DNA of 64,000 nt, from positions 8,075,001-8,139,000 of the forward strand of contig NC_133170.1 of the NCBI RefSeq assembly GCF_040802235.1, given 5' to 3'. This document shows, in pieces, positions 23,401 through 38,400 of this stretch. The position numbers and the translations under genes are program-made. Under the pieces are notes generated by a model that made no database searches, had not been told where the DNA came from, and saw only the letters and a program-made list of their open reading frames with translations. The DNA is from Manis javanica. Taxonomy: Eukaryota > Chordata > Mammalia > Pholidota > Manidae. Each line of letters begins with the position of its first letter. Position 1 is the stretch's first letter.

Positions 23401-26400
23401 GGACAGTTTCACGTTGTTTTATGACATCCTAGGGGCTAAGTTGGACCTTGTCCATCACCTGCTAACTCATTCATCGACCATCATTTTTCTCCATCTGGGG
23501 CTTGGTTTTAACTCCCCAGGGAAGCATTTCAACAAAATTTGTAGGAGTTACCCATTTCTTGAGTATTTTAAGAGTCACACCGTCCATACCATCCCTGTAC
23601 ATATCTATATTAGTTTGCTTAGTGGCATTGGAGGAAGGATTGTTCCGGAGCAGTGGGAGGAAAATGTCTATTTGAGTTTGTCTCCTAAACCCTAAGCAAG
23701 TCAATTGGCTTTATTATGTCTGTTTTTTCACGAGTGAAAATATGTGTGTAAAATGGAGAGGAGAGAGAAGAGGGACGAAGGGGCTAATACACTGAGGCTT
23801 TCCCTGGGGACCAGGCCCTGGACTAAGTGCCCCTCTCTTTACTGCCTCATCTGCTCAAGTCTCCAAAGGGGGCATCGGCCCAGTTTCACAGGTGAGTGAA
23901 CTCAAAGGCTGTGCCGTCAGTAAGCAGCGGGGCTCAAATTTATCTGGACCTAAAGCGCCACAGAATTGCTTCAAAGATGGTATGATTCAAAGTACTTCCA
24001 AAAGGACATAGCAGTATACAGAGGTACAAGGTATTATTCCTAAACTGAGAACCGTTTGTGATCTTTGTGATCCCTATTTACCCTGGCTGTTGTGACACTG
24101 CCAATGTGGCCATCAGGAACATTCTGGTATATTTAAGCTATAGTGGGAAAACCAAGAAATAAAACGATCTCCCACAGGAATTCTCAGGCCAGAGGTAATG
24201 AGAAGCTAATTTAAGATCTCTACTCCCCAACTCTAGACAGTTTGGGAAACTTCCGGAGGAGCCTCCTACTGGATAAATCCTGAAGCGAGTGTGGGCATTT
24301 GTCCCCATAAAATGAGTTTGTCTCGGATTTGCTGCAATGAGCTCTACATCCTGAGACGAACTGAAAACGGACATTAGGAAGTGACTGCACTAGAAGGATG
24401 CTGGTTTGGAGGCAAAGCAAAGAATCCTGGGAGCGGCTTACCGGGAAAGGCTCCTGCCAGGTCGCGCCCACAATGGAGGGCCTGATGATGGCGATGTTCA
24501 GGTTCCCGCTCTCCTGCTGCACCACCATCTCTCCCAAGGCTTTGGTGTAGGTGTAAGTATTGGGCCGGTCCCCGATCAGCTTGGGTGTGATCTCGTCGAT
24601 AATAGCGTCGTCTAACCACCTGAAGCGAGTCAGAGTAAAAAGGAATTGTAGCAGCACATACAACAGCCCAAAAAGAAACTGGCACAGACAGATACAACTT
24701 CCACTCTCCAGCTTGAGTTCCGAACCGTCTCAGGAGTGTACCGTCCGAATCCTGTGTGTTGGATGCGCTCTGCTCTCCACAGCTAAGCCCAGTCCTGCCA
24801 GCCCATTCCTACTTTCTGCTGCCTACACAGATCAACAGCTATGCAATCTACTGCTTTATTACATATCATCTTTAATGACCTCCAAGCGCTTCCTCCCTAG
24901 CAGGTGCATAAGTACATTCATCCAACACATTTGAGTGCCAATCACGTGCCCAGAACATGCCAGGGGCTGTATTCTGGGAGGTCAGAGGCTCCCTCGTCAA
25001 GCTGCGTCAGAGGCAAAACCCCTCATTCGCTGCTGTCCAGTTAAAACCAAGCATGCCAGTCTTGCAACCTTGAACTTTTAATTTTTAAAATCCCATTCGA
25101 TGCCTCAACAAATAAAAGCAACTACATTCAATCTGTTTTAGCGAATCCATGAAATGTATTCTGAAGGTCTGTTAGAGTTTATGCTAATAACATGGCAATT
25201 ATTTCCAGAGATCTCCAATGAATTCTGAAGTGCTCTAATAACTATCAATAGTCTGTCAAGTGGCATGATCACAGTACTCTGAAGAGCTTTAATAGGGTGA
25301 TTACTGAATGCCTCTATTTACAAAAAGACGTGGATCATGAATAACCTAGTCACCATGACATCAGCCTGTTCTGTTTTAAGGATGTCAGGACCATTTTGAC
25401 AATCCCAAAGTCTATCTGTACTTCTCAAAGAGAGCAATGAAGTGATCATCAATTAAATATTGAATGTTTCTCTTAGCTGGTAGATTTGGTTTTACCTCTG
25501 ATAAACAACTTTTAAAAATCAGCCTACCTGAATATGATAGTGTGATTTTGATAATCAGTGTGTTTAGTACATTTATTCCTATTGCATAGGATTGAGCTCA
25601 TTCATTCTATTTTGTCTGTAGGAAGATCTTAACTGCTACAGTTTTGCTCCCATGACAAACTGTTGAGCATTTAAGATGTACTTATGCCAAGACTTATTCA
25701 GAAACACAACTCTCAATTTTAATAACTCTGATTTGATGTTGGGAGTGAAACATGAGGACTGTGTAGAATGTTTTGGTTTTCCTTGCTTGGCTGCTAGTAG
25801 GGCCAAGTGTTTTTGAGATACTCAAACGCCCTTTAATTTAAATTGAATAGGAAAAGGCTGGTAAGTTCCTAGAATTAAAAACAACTCTGAAAACTTATAA
25901 AAATAGATGTTCCAATTATATGGCAACCGGAGGGTTGGGAGAAAGTGTGGGATAATGCAGGCACCTCTCCATCTTTGTAACAATGTTATCTTCACCCCAT
26001 CTTATTTGTGGGTCAACAGTGGATTAATGGACTGAAGACCATATTCTTTCACCTGCAAAAATATACAGGTTACCAAAACTGGCCAGAAGAAATACAGGCT
26101 GATTTCAAGCCACTTCATCCAGCCACTTGTGGGTTTGCAGAGATGAGATAACCACCATGGGTTAAGAGATGCCCTTTTCAAGACCTACAACCTGTTGATG
26201 CTCTTTCTTTAACCAGCTTTGGATTTGCTGCTGTCATTCATTCTCAACTTGTTTTTAAAACAGTAAATAAGTTAGCATGGAAGAAAGACACCATATAAAT
26301 CAAAATAATGGCTGAAATTAACAAAACGCCTTTCAGTGTACTCAAGATGTTTTGAACCGTGTCCTAAATTCTAAACTTCTACTTAAGTTGCTTCAAAAGA

Positions 26401-29400
26401 AGCAGAAAGTTGCAGAAGATTTCAGAAAGCAACGCCGTGCGTGTCTGTATTGTTAACAAGGCCTGGTGATTCTTGTGGTCGGGCAAACTGGGGAGCCTCT
26501 AATTTCCAAGAGCTCCCCTCCACAAACTTAAGACTTGAATACATTGGAATTGGCTCTCAAAAAGGCATTGCTTTTTGGAGTAAGACTTTACTCCAAGTAA
26601 ATTAACTTTAAAAGAATCAAATCCCTGGTACTAGAAACACAAGCCATCACAATTGTGAATATTCTAATCTGATAGCTGATCAGATATGTGTGAGCCCGTA
26701 TGTCCTATTGGTTTTTCTCTCCCAAACACATTTTTGGTATCAGTTGCCACCCCCCGAGTTCCAGTCTTCCACACGACTCCGTCTCGGGTAAGAGGGACTC
26801 CCCATGCTAATCTATGCCCCTTTGCTCCATGACCACATTAGTGTCCCTAAAGCCCACTTTCATCAAAGTGTAAAACAGTCCATTTTATCTGCTGTAATAC
26901 TTTTTAGGCAGAGGTTTTTTTTTTCCTTCTAAATAAGGTAAACTTCATAAATGGGACAGAAGAACAAAGGAGCAGAAAACAGATACATGGCTAGTCTGAG
27001 GCAAGGGCCTTGTTCTAAGAGGAAAATGGTTCCTGTTCATTGGCAAGAGGAGAAAAATCCTAAACCACTGTTTTTCCTGCACAGTAGGACATTAAGGAAA
27101 GTGGATCTCGGCTGAAAAGGTCAAAAGACTGACACTTCCTGCCGGATCTGGGAGGTATTCGTCTCTTCTTTAAGTTCTTGTTAATTAACCTTTTGATTAA
27201 CTGCTATTAAATACCCCCTGAAATAATTGCTTTATAAAGCTCACTTCATTATCACAATTATAAGATGGGCACTATAATTAGCCCCATTTTACAGCTGAAG
27301 GGACTGAGGCTCAGGGAGGCCAAGGAACTCTCTCAAGGTCACACAGCTAATAAGTCACAGAATCATGTCACTCGGACTTCAAAAGCTCTTTTCCTAATTT
27401 CTGTACTACAGCCATGTATGTATCTAGTGACAATGCTGAGTTCCTTACGAAGTGTCAAAACACTTCTGTGTAAAGCGCTCCTAAACACCTCATGCAATCC
27501 TCAATGATTAACAAAAGTGTTGTACGGAATTTTTCTAATCCTGTCCTCCCCAATTACTAAGCATTATATTCCCCACCCAGGGATGCAGGGAGTAGCAGGC
27601 GCAGGGCAGCTGAAGCTAGCACCTTCTCGAAGCATTTTGCTTCAAGCGCGTCTCACATTGTTACCTCATTAATGAATGGCTATAAAGAATCGAAGAGAAT
27701 GACAATCTGTCCACCCCTGGACCCGCTCATTTGACCCAACTTACTCCATAGAATCAATGATTTTTTTTGGTTCCACAGGGCACGGATAGATGACTTCATC
27801 GATGTGCTTCAGGTTGCAGTTTGCAAAGGCAGTAGAGATATGTATGAAGGCTTCAAGCTGGGGCATCTGACTGGCCATAAGCAAGAGCTGCTGGGTGGCA
27901 GTGACGTTAAGTTGCACAGCATGTCTAGAGAAGATTAAGCAGAAGGAAAAGAATGAGGCAACTCAGCATCCTGTCCTGCTGGAACTGCGCCTGCTGTGGC
28001 TGCATCAGAGGACCAGGCACGGAGGTGTCAGTCACAGGTACCCAGCTGTGTGATACTCAGCAGGTGTTATATGGTGATGATGTAGTCTGTGCACATAAAT
28101 CCTAATCACTGAAGCATCGTGCATATCGCATTTACAAGTCATCTGGAAAGGAAAAAAATTACAATCTTCTGAAATGAGAGAGGGCCTATTTAAGTAGCCA
28201 TTAAAAGAATAAAGGTAATAAGTTAAGCATCTAACTCAAGAAGTTAGAAAATTCAAATAAATTGGAAGAGAGCAACAGCGGTCATGAAACACGAAATACA
28301 AGTTTCTATTGTGAAGGTCCAGGTTAGGCATGAACATTGATGTCAGAATCCTAAATGTTAGCCAAGAGAAGATAAAGTTATATAAACACAGTATGTAATG
28401 ACAATGAAAGTGTTCATCCCCAAAATAAATGGCTTATATATCAGGAAACCTATCAATCTAATTTAACTCAAAAAGTAAAACATTATATGATCATCTATGT
28501 ATACTTCGAAAGGTTTTTAAGTGACATTTCAATATCCGTTTCCAATTTAATTTTTAATTTTTAAAAAATTCACTGAAAAGAAAAGAAAATGATTAAAAAC
28601 ATATTTTAATTTTTTAGCCAGTATCATGCTTAATGCTGAAAATTTAGGAGCACTGCTTTTTCAAGTCAGGGCCAAGAAAGGGGCCTATAGTCATGACCAC
28701 CATTTATCATTGCTTTGAACTTCTGCCTTGCAATTAGAGGGGAAAATAAGGTTAATTAACAGATATAAATATTGTGAAGGTAGTCACAAAAATCACTATC
28801 AGATTACATAACTGTGTATCTGGAAAACAAACAGAAGCAGCTAAAGAAATCCTGGGATGGACAATAAAATGACTCAATAAGGTGTCCATTTATAAAAGCT
28901 ATGCTAAAAAAACATTAGCTTTCCTACATAGAAACAAAAATTAGAAAACACAATGGAAGAATGGCACACATTCAAAACAGAACATTAAAAAAATCAAATT
29001 AGTAACTTTATATGTATATATAAAATGATAAAACTTCATTAAGGGTCGTAACAAAAAAACTGAATGAATAGAAAGACATATATTGTTCTTGTATAGGAAG
29101 AACCAATGTTTTTAATATGTTAAGTCTTCCTAAATTCATTTACATATTCAAGGTAATGCCAATCAAAATCCCAACCTTTTAAAAACTTGGAAAAATTATT
29201 CTAAGTTTAAGAAGCATAAGCACGTAAGAATAGTCAGGAAAATTCTATGAAGAGCATTATACTTGCCTACTAAGATAAAAATTACAGTAATAAAATACTG
29301 GGGTACTAGAAGAGCAAACTTAGCTAATGGAACAAAATAAAGAGTTCAAAACTGAGAATTTAATGTATTATAAAACTTTGATTGCAAATGAAAAGTGACA

Positions 29401-32400
29401 ATAACTCTCTTAATAAATGTTCAAGAAGTAACCATCTGTAAAAAAATTTTAAACAGCTACTCTACAATTAGACTTACACCATTCTTCTTTTCATAGAATT
29501 TTCCTGACTATTCTTTTTCTAGCTACATAAATTTCAAATGGTCCAAAGATTTAAGTATGACGATAAAATAATACAAATACTATAATTATGAATACTGTAT
29601 GAATAACAAAAGGTGAGAACAAGTACTTAACTTAAAACATTTTAAGACTTATAAAAGCCAAAGAATACATATGCTAAATCTCCCAACGAGTCTTAACATT
29701 AATGAGAAAAGTTTCAATAGAACAATAAGCAAAGAACAGGAATAGGCATTTCACAAAAGAATAAAACGCCAACCAGCATTTAAACATCTTCAACCTTTCA
29801 CATTACCAGAGAAATAAAAATGAAAACATGCTATGCCATTTCCATTATCATACTGGTAATATTAAAAAGAATGAAAGAATTATAATGCAGGACTGGTGTG
29901 GCGTCAGAAATGAACGCACAGGGACAACGCCAACTACCTTTTGTGAAAGCAGTTTTGCATTATATGTCCAAACACGAACTGTCCATAACCTGGTACATAT
30001 CTAACAATTCGACTTCTGCAAATTTACCCAAAGGAAAGCACACAAAGTATTTTTTACAAAATGTATGTACAGAGATGTTCATTAGAGTTGGTTACAATAG
30101 TGAAGAATTAGATCAATCCAAAAAATGTCCAGCAATACAGAACTGGTTGAGATTAGATACACGTACAATGGAATGTCATGTAGTCACTACAAATTACAAC
30201 AGAATATTTATCAACAATGAAAGATGTCCAAAAACACAACTGAACAAGTTGCAAACCATCATTCTCAATATGATGCCATTTTTTAAATAAAAACTATACC
30301 TATCTCTTATTATGGATGCATAAAGAATGTTGGAATGGATGGTCCCAACAATATTAAATGGTTATCTCTGGATGGTGAGATTTGAAAGTTTACTCTGTTG
30401 TATTTTTGTTTTCATTGAGAATGTATCTTTTTATTTTTAAACAGAAACCATAAAGAAACTTAGGCACACATGTATGCACATGCGCACACACACACACACA
30501 CACACAGTCCGTGAGAGGAAAACGGACACGTACCGCAGATGATCATCGAAGCGCACCGTGGCCGCACAGTGGAAGATGATGTTCGTACAGGAGAGGAGCT
30601 CCTGCATGTCAGCCTTGCTGATGCCGAAGTCACTGTGATTGAGATCTGCATAAATGGCTCTGATCTTCTCATGCACATTTGGACAAACTTCTTTGACTTT
30701 TTCAAACAGCTAAAGCATAGACATAAACCAATACACAAAGATTATTGTCCCCATCACATTGTACTCATTGTGCTGACTTGTTTCATTACAATTCTCAAAA
30801 ACTGATTTTTTTTGTTGCAACATCACTCAAAGAAGGCATCTATGGAAGAGGCCTTTGCTGTATTTTACACAATTGAAAATCAGTTTGTATAATTTCTGCT
30901 CCTCTTAATTTAATAAACATTTGAAAAAGTCAGTTTCCCAAAAAACAGTAAGGAGTATATTTTGAATTTTTTATGCAGGGTCAAAGCGGGGAACCGAAAG
31001 TCACTCATGTCCAGTCCCATCCTCTTCCCCTGGCCAGGCAGCTTCATATTTATACATGGTGACTCTTTCCATTTGGGGCCGGGAAATACTACTTTCAGTG
31101 CAAAATTACCAGCCTTTCCAAATTACCAGTAAAATTATGAGGCTTTACAAAAGAATGCCCATGAGCACAGGTTTGAAACAACTTGTCTAACTGGCCCAGA
31201 TTAATAAGATGTCTTAGTAGCACAAACATAACAAGAAAATAGCAAATTAAGCAAATGTGTAATGGGTAAAACAAATAAAAATTTTATAAAATCTCATTCT
31301 AATAGAAGTGGCAGTTACTGTCTAGGAAGAGAATTACATGAGTTCATGTAATTTTTATGGGATTTTAAATGATTTTTAAAAATATTCTAATTTATTTATG
31401 AAGGGAAAAGGAAAGAGCCCTGGCAGTTTTAGCTTTTATTACAATTATTCAGATGGAACAGAGTCTCTACTTTCCCCTCCACACAGAAGTTCTTAGATTA
31501 AATTGGTATTTCCATTTTCTCAGAAAATACGATTTTAATAAAGCAATCTTGTTTCCAACATATTTTGATACGATGGAATTTTACTGTAGGAACGGTATGG
31601 GAAGCCAACAGCGAGGAAAAGCAAAACAGAGCTAAATATTTAGAAGGGTTAAGAGCAAAGAATATTAGTATGTGGCTTTAGTCATAATATAGCAGCAGAG
31701 GTTTCCTCTTTAAGCCCCAGAGGTTTACATCTATTCCTTGATGCTTAGGCGTCTTCTCTCCATTAGAGCTCTGGCCCAGGCTGCTTCACCAGGTAGGAAG
31801 TTGTTCTCAGGTAGTCAGAGAAATCCTGTCTCATTTGAATCAGGCAAGACCGTGTCCGGGACATCCTGGGAATTCAGTGAAGGTGACTAGGAAGGAAATC
31901 CAATCCACATACAGGCCTGGCAGGTGAATCCGCTCCCGTCTCTCAGTGACGATTCTTCTGCACCGTAGGCTCAGCCTTCTCGGGAGGGGGTCACCACACT
32001 GCCGAAAATAACTTGGAAGTCAGGTCAATCCTTAATGGGTTTTTTTTGACACCCGAGACTGATGAGGTAGATTAAAATGTCTGAGGGACATTCTCAACAC
32101 AGGTCATTTTAGCTCTTCCAGGAATACATCCACCAGCTTTTCTCATGGTGAGGGAGCATAAGCCTGCTGAATGTGTGCTTTCACAGTGAAATGCTTTCCT
32201 TCTGTAGTTCCTGTTAATTGTTAGGACAAGCATATGCTGGATATATTGGGATAAATTGAACTAAAATGCGTACACCTTCGCCCTTTTTAAATAATTAAAT
32301 CTGTAGAAGGCTCTTTTTTGAGTCTGCAGGACAGATTTTATTCATGAGAAATTTATTTAGGGTTCTGTGGAGTCTTTGATTTTGGCCTGTGTTAACTTCT

Positions 32401-35400
32401 GGCTATTTGAGAACAGAAGGTGGAAGATGACTTCAATGTCCACCCTTTTAGCAGTGGGGTTCTAAACTGCCATACAGAGGCTTTCTTTTTTTGCCTTTGG
32501 TTTTTATGACTTTAAAAGGCAGAGGACACTGGATGATAGCACACTGTACTTCCCGACCCCCTGTGCGGCACCGAACAGTGCCAACATGCCCCATTTACAG
32601 CATTACCATCTTAGGAGATCATTCCTATCCAGGAAATAATGTCCCAAACTATATTCCATTTATTGATATGTATTTTCAGGTGAGAGGGCGTATCACAGTG
32701 AATGTTGTATAATTTAAGAGAAAAGGTCCACTTTTCATGCAGATGGTCTTACGCTCAGCTGAGATAAACCAATGAATGAGCTGCCTCAATGCAAACCACA
32801 GTGCTACATTTTTTACTTTTTTTTTTTTTTACTGTATTATTCATGTCTAGTAATATGATTTGCCTTGTCTGGAATCTCACGTTACTGCTATCATTTCCAA
32901 CAAAATAGTCCTCTTTAAATGTTGTCACATCCTAAACAGAATGTTAGAGATCCCAGCCAACTTCCGTCCGGTAAGTCGATGCTTTGCAAAGCGTTACCCA
33001 CCAAGCAAACCACATCGGAATCACTAGTATGCATGGTAAAAATGTATATTCCTGGACCGCATCCCATCTCCACTAAATAAGAAATTACTGGGGCATACCC
33101 AGGAGTTTGCATTTCATACCAAGTTCCCTAGTCGATTTTAACTGATCCCAAGAGGAGAGCTTCTCCCGTTGGAGTGTTAACACGGATAATTGCTGATGAA
33201 CAACTGTGTGTGACTCATTTCCCTTTATAACTGCTCCAGGCAGTCACAGGACATCAGTGGGTTTCACACTGGGTAGGCCGAAGGAAAATGTTAAAAAATG
33301 GTTTCCTTACTCAGAAGCTGAACCTTCTGAGATCCTGACTCAGTAGGTTTGGTATGTAACCCAGGAAGCTGTATTTCTTAACCAGCTGCACAGAGAGGTC
33401 TGAAGGTCCATGTACCATATACTTGGAGAAATACAGACTCTGAAAATTCAGGTCCGTTTTTAAAGTCAGGGCTTAAACTTACTCTCTGGTTTGTAAACTC
33501 CTTTTTTCTGGTTTATTTCTTTATGCTTGACAGCACCCAGCTCATTGAAAAGAGTCAACGTTTGCTTGTTAAAACTGAGATTAGTTACTGTAAGAATAGT
33601 AATAGAACTATGAATGGAGTTTGATTCCTGAAATTGTTCAGGTACCGGCTCTTGGCTCTTCTGTATTGGTGGATGAAAGCAGGTCACTGCTGGTTGACAC
33701 AGTGTCCCCTTGAGTCCCCTGGATTAACAGCCAGTGGGGGCTGGGAAGGCTCAGAGCGGGACCCTCTTCCATAAGCACAAGAACACTGCAGGACCGATGA
33801 GATGAAACAGGCAAACGGATCCTCAGTAGACACCAACTCTTCTGAAAGTTTCTTTGCTAATGTGAGACTTTAATTAAAAGTAAGAAAAAATAAGAAAAAA
33901 AAAAGAGCGAAGAAAAAATATAATTTCAAACATTTCATTGAAGGTCCACCAGTAAGGAACTTTATTTAATTTTTGTAGGTGCTAAGAGTTTATCTTATTC
34001 CTTCTCGTATGTTTGACGGCATATATGGCACAGGATGGAGACGGTAAACAGAGGAGTTAAGTCCTTGCCTTTTACGGAGACTCAAGCCGAGGGGCTGCTG
34101 CCCTTCCCTGTGGTGAAGCCAGTCCTAGGCAGGGCAGGGCACGTGTCTGTGCCGCCTGACAGGTGACAGTTGGGAAGAGAGCGAAGCATTTCAACCCAGG
34201 AACAAAGCTGTCCACTTCTCCTGGAAAGTTTAGGAGTGTTCCATTGAACTGACATTCCACGCGCGAGTATTACTCTCTGTTTTAAACGTGATAGACTACA
34301 GCATTTATGACAGTCGGTACTTAAAGTGGAGGCAACAGATAAACTTCAAATTCAACAGAATGAGAGCTTCAGCATGAGAAAACCAGAAAGAAATTTTCTG
34401 GATTCAATAAACTCTGTGGGTATGACTTCTACAGCCAGACACCAAGACTGTATTTTTATTGGAAGCAAGGATTGGGCAAGGGGTGGGGTCATGACATTTA
34501 TACTGTGTTTCTGAAACAGTGTGGAGGTCCTGAACTTGGACTTCTACAATCAACCTGTTAGCCACATGACCTCACTTTGGAGGTATCCATAGGAGATTCG
34601 GTCACTGTTTACAGGGGCCCATTGAAGGTAACCGTATCTTTAATAATTATAAGATTCTGATCTGTACCCAGTTTACTGAATCCCTCTCTTCAAAAAGCAC
34701 TATAGTATTTAGCCCCAGTAATCTGCCAAAATTTGCTTAATATTTTTATTTTGGGAAAAAAGGGTAAGGTTCCTTAAATTAAAGGGCAATCTCTGTGGAA
34801 TATCCCACGTGCTAAAGAGAAAGAGAGCTTGTAAAATTTATCACAGAAGTTTCACAGTGCCGAACAAAAGCAAGCCAGTGGATTCTGCACAGTAGCTCTC
34901 AAACAATACTTATTAAGCAAGGATATAATCTGAGACCAATTAAACACAAGTAAGTGCATATAACTGAAGACAAAAATCTAACATACTCAGTGTAATGATT
35001 CACAAAAATCATTTTTGCTAGTTCACTAAGAACTCCCATAGATAGAAAGGATTAATCCAGAAGTTCTTATTGCTTTAGTAACCATTTCTATAGGAGCACA
35101 GGGCAGTATGGTGTAGTGGTGTGGTCTTCAGACTTTGGCATATAGCAGGGTTGCCTGGGAAATCGTTTAAGAAAACAAAAACAAAAGGATGTCCTGACCC
35201 TGAGAGTCTGACTCAACAATTTCGAGTGGAAGCTTGAGCATCTGTACTTTGTACAGGCTCTCTGGTGAGTCTGATCCACACCAAAGGTGCAAACCAGCTG
35301 CTGTGGGAACGATCTCAGACTCTTTGGAGTCAGGAAGGCCTGGGTTGGAGTCCTGGTCCTGCCATTTATTAGCTGCATGACTGGGACAAGTTACTTACCT

Positions 35401-38400
35401 TCTGGGGCCTCTGTATTTTCATCTGCATGTTTATCTAAACTGTTGATCACTGAACTACCTCATTCTTCGATTTCAGAGAACTCATAGTTCTGCATATATT
35501 CTGCTATTTTTAAAACAATTTTGCATTAACAAATTTTAATTCACTCTGCATGGGAATCTATAATAAATGCTAAAGGCAACATAATGTTCAGTTCCTCATC
35601 TTGTTATGCTTTGTTCCCCCAAGATCATTTTCACAGAGTTCTTTGAATGAGCACCTGGGCAAAAAAGGAGCTAAGGTGGTGAGGAAGGTGGAGAATAGTC
35701 CTAAGCTGATTTCTCCTTTCAAGCAGGACTGGGAGCATCTCTGCATTACCCACGGTAAAGGATGGGGAATGGGACGATGTGAATAGAGAAGTGGCTATAG
35801 CTTCACCTTCCTAACGAAGTTCTCATCATTGGGAAACACACTGTCTGGAGAGCTGGGAAAGATAACCAGGGCTTCGAGGAAGCAATTTCTTAGGAGAGAC
35901 AATGCATGCAGTGGGAAAAGCATGGGCTTTAGTGATGAGAGAACTGTATTTAAATTTTTTCCTTGGCATTTCCTCAGACAATTGACCACTTCCTTGGATT
36001 CATTTCCCATCTGTGAGAGAGCAATAAAGCCTACCACAGGGTTTTATGAGGGTTAAATAGGGTAGTGAAATTCAGACACTTAGTATAATAAATGCCACTG
36101 AGGGGGTTTCAATAATAGGAAAATTCCTTTATGGAACCCATGTTAGTCTTTGGTTTTCTAAAGCTGCTCATCAGAGAGCTCTGCACACACACATATGTGT
36201 GCATGTGCATGCCTGTGTGTTGGACCATCCCATGACTATACCGTGCGACCCAGGTACCTCTGAAAACTGCATGTATTCCAGAGTCATGTAGAATCCTGCA
36301 GTTTGGTGACTTTTTGAGTGAAATGAGTAAGAGCAATTCAAAGCTTTTAAGCAAAAAGACTTGATGTGATTGGAAGAAACTTAAAAAGAAAGAAAAGAAG
36401 CTGGACATGTGAAATTATACCTGTGATTGAATTAATTAGTAAGTGGTACTGTAAAAGAAAAGACATTGAGAAAATAAATGGCTGCTCTTTCTGGCACTGC
36501 TAGCATATCCCTGGGACTAAATCAATTTCTTTAATTTTTTTTTCTTAAAAGGAAATGGAGAAGGTTCACATGAGTCAATTAATCTGAGCTGAGTGACAAT
36601 CAAACTGAAGACCAATTATACTGTTCCAAAAATGTGTGTTTGTTAATTATGGAAAATCTAAATTCCTGGCAAGATTACATTCCCTCTAGTTGTCTCAAGT
36701 TTATAGAAGCCTCTTGCTTTTTAGGAAAAAAGAAGCTGTTTAGGATAGCTTCTTAGGAAAAATAAAAAATAATAGTGGAACAAAACTGGCTTTGGGAATT
36801 TCAAATACAAACTTCTGTTTCCAATTGCCTTTGTGCTGTATAAAGACATAACAAAATCATTAACATCAACCAGAAATTCATTTTTGGAAATTTGGAACAA
36901 TGCTTTCTTTCCTTACAGAAGAGTCCTTGAAAATTAATGAGGAACTTTTACATAAAATGAAATTACCATTTTGTTGGTGCTTCTTAGTACTAAAAAATGT
37001 CATCTTGTCGGCCATTTCTTTTCAGGTGTTACTTGGCTTAAAGTTAATTTTTTTTAGTTCAAAGTTAATTTGTTTAAATGCATTCTTTTTCCTCTTGGGA
37101 ACTGATTTAGCTAATGTCATCTAGAAACTACTCAATAGTGATAGTCTTGTGAAAGGATTCAATAACCTATTTTGTAAAATGTCACTATCTTGTATTGTCT
37201 CACACCTAATCAGTTCTGTGAACTGCAGGCCCAGTGTATGACCCCGCGAGACTCATTACTCAAAGCTCTCCAGGATATTTCAAAGTTGGTTTCTCTCTGG
37301 GGCAAACTAGGGCTTATTGAGTAATTTACACTTTTCTGGAGAAACTGACTTGAAAGATCCTGTGCAACTTGCCAACCTCTGCATCTCTTTAAAAATCTAC
37401 CTCATGGTGACATCACACTGGAGAGTCCCTCCCTGGAAACCTTGAATTTTGCCTGTCTTCTCAGATGATGAATTCTAAACCCAGAAAAATTTCATGGTAA
37501 CCCTTCCCTTATCGGATTACTATAGATTAATAGGAAAAGCACAACTGTTGTCGGTATTCTCTCAGTGAAACATATTTTAGATTCTGACTTCACAATCACT
37601 CTTGATTAACTACCTCACTGTGGGGAAAATGGAGATTTCTGACTAGGATTCCCAACTGGCCTTAAGAGGGCCCACTATATATACATATAAGAGTCTGTTT
37701 GCACATCTATGGGATGTTTACTGGGGACATAGCAGCTGGTAAGTCACGGGAGTACTGGCCCAGCGGAGAGGTGTAGAGGAAACACCCATTCTCTCCTTCC
37801 CTCAATTCCTGGTATGTAATTGGTCAGCCAAGCACAAGTCAGCAGAGACCCATACACAGAGTTCCTCTCAGCTGCTAGTTGTGGGGAAGTAGCACGTGGC
37901 TGGAGAAAGGGGGAGCGAGGAGAGACTAACACCTGCCCTGAGAATAACTGCCCCTTTAAGTCCCCAACTTCTTGGCATTGCCTGAGTTCAGTCTTGGCAA
38001 ATTCACAGGGAACTTGCCCTGGGCAGGGAACCCTCTCCTCCTGGAGCAACACTCATTCTTAATATAATTTCAACTACTTGGGGTGTTATTTTTCAGATCG
38101 GGATGTCATCTTCTTGATGTTTTCTTAAAGAGTTATTTAGAGTAGACCAAGGCCAATTAATACTCTAAATGGATATAAATGAGACATGATTGTTGTAAAC
38201 AGAAACACACCTTTAAGCACTAAAGAACCTCAAAACATTCTCAACTTTGCTTTGAACTTCATGACTGAATGAGATATTTGCAACTTATCATCTGTTATGG
38301 TGAGGATGGCCACATCTTGTAAGACAAAGCTATGTTTAACATAGCGAAATAGATAAAATATCAATGTCTCTATCTAAAACTATTTTTGCTTCAATGGAAA

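Larger units (their letters stand above)
27925..30533 (-). other. FAR2: FAR2 intron between coding exons 2 and 3
   Basis: A 2.6-kb intron, mostly an old L1 (about 28780-30290). A CA microsatellite (30485-30506) lies next to the exon 2 donor. Confidence 0.75.

Noticed and set aside
29898..30290. 130-codon + strand open frame
   Set aside because: It lies inside the diverged L1 3' region (28780-30290) and reads as L1 3' sequence, not as a gene.
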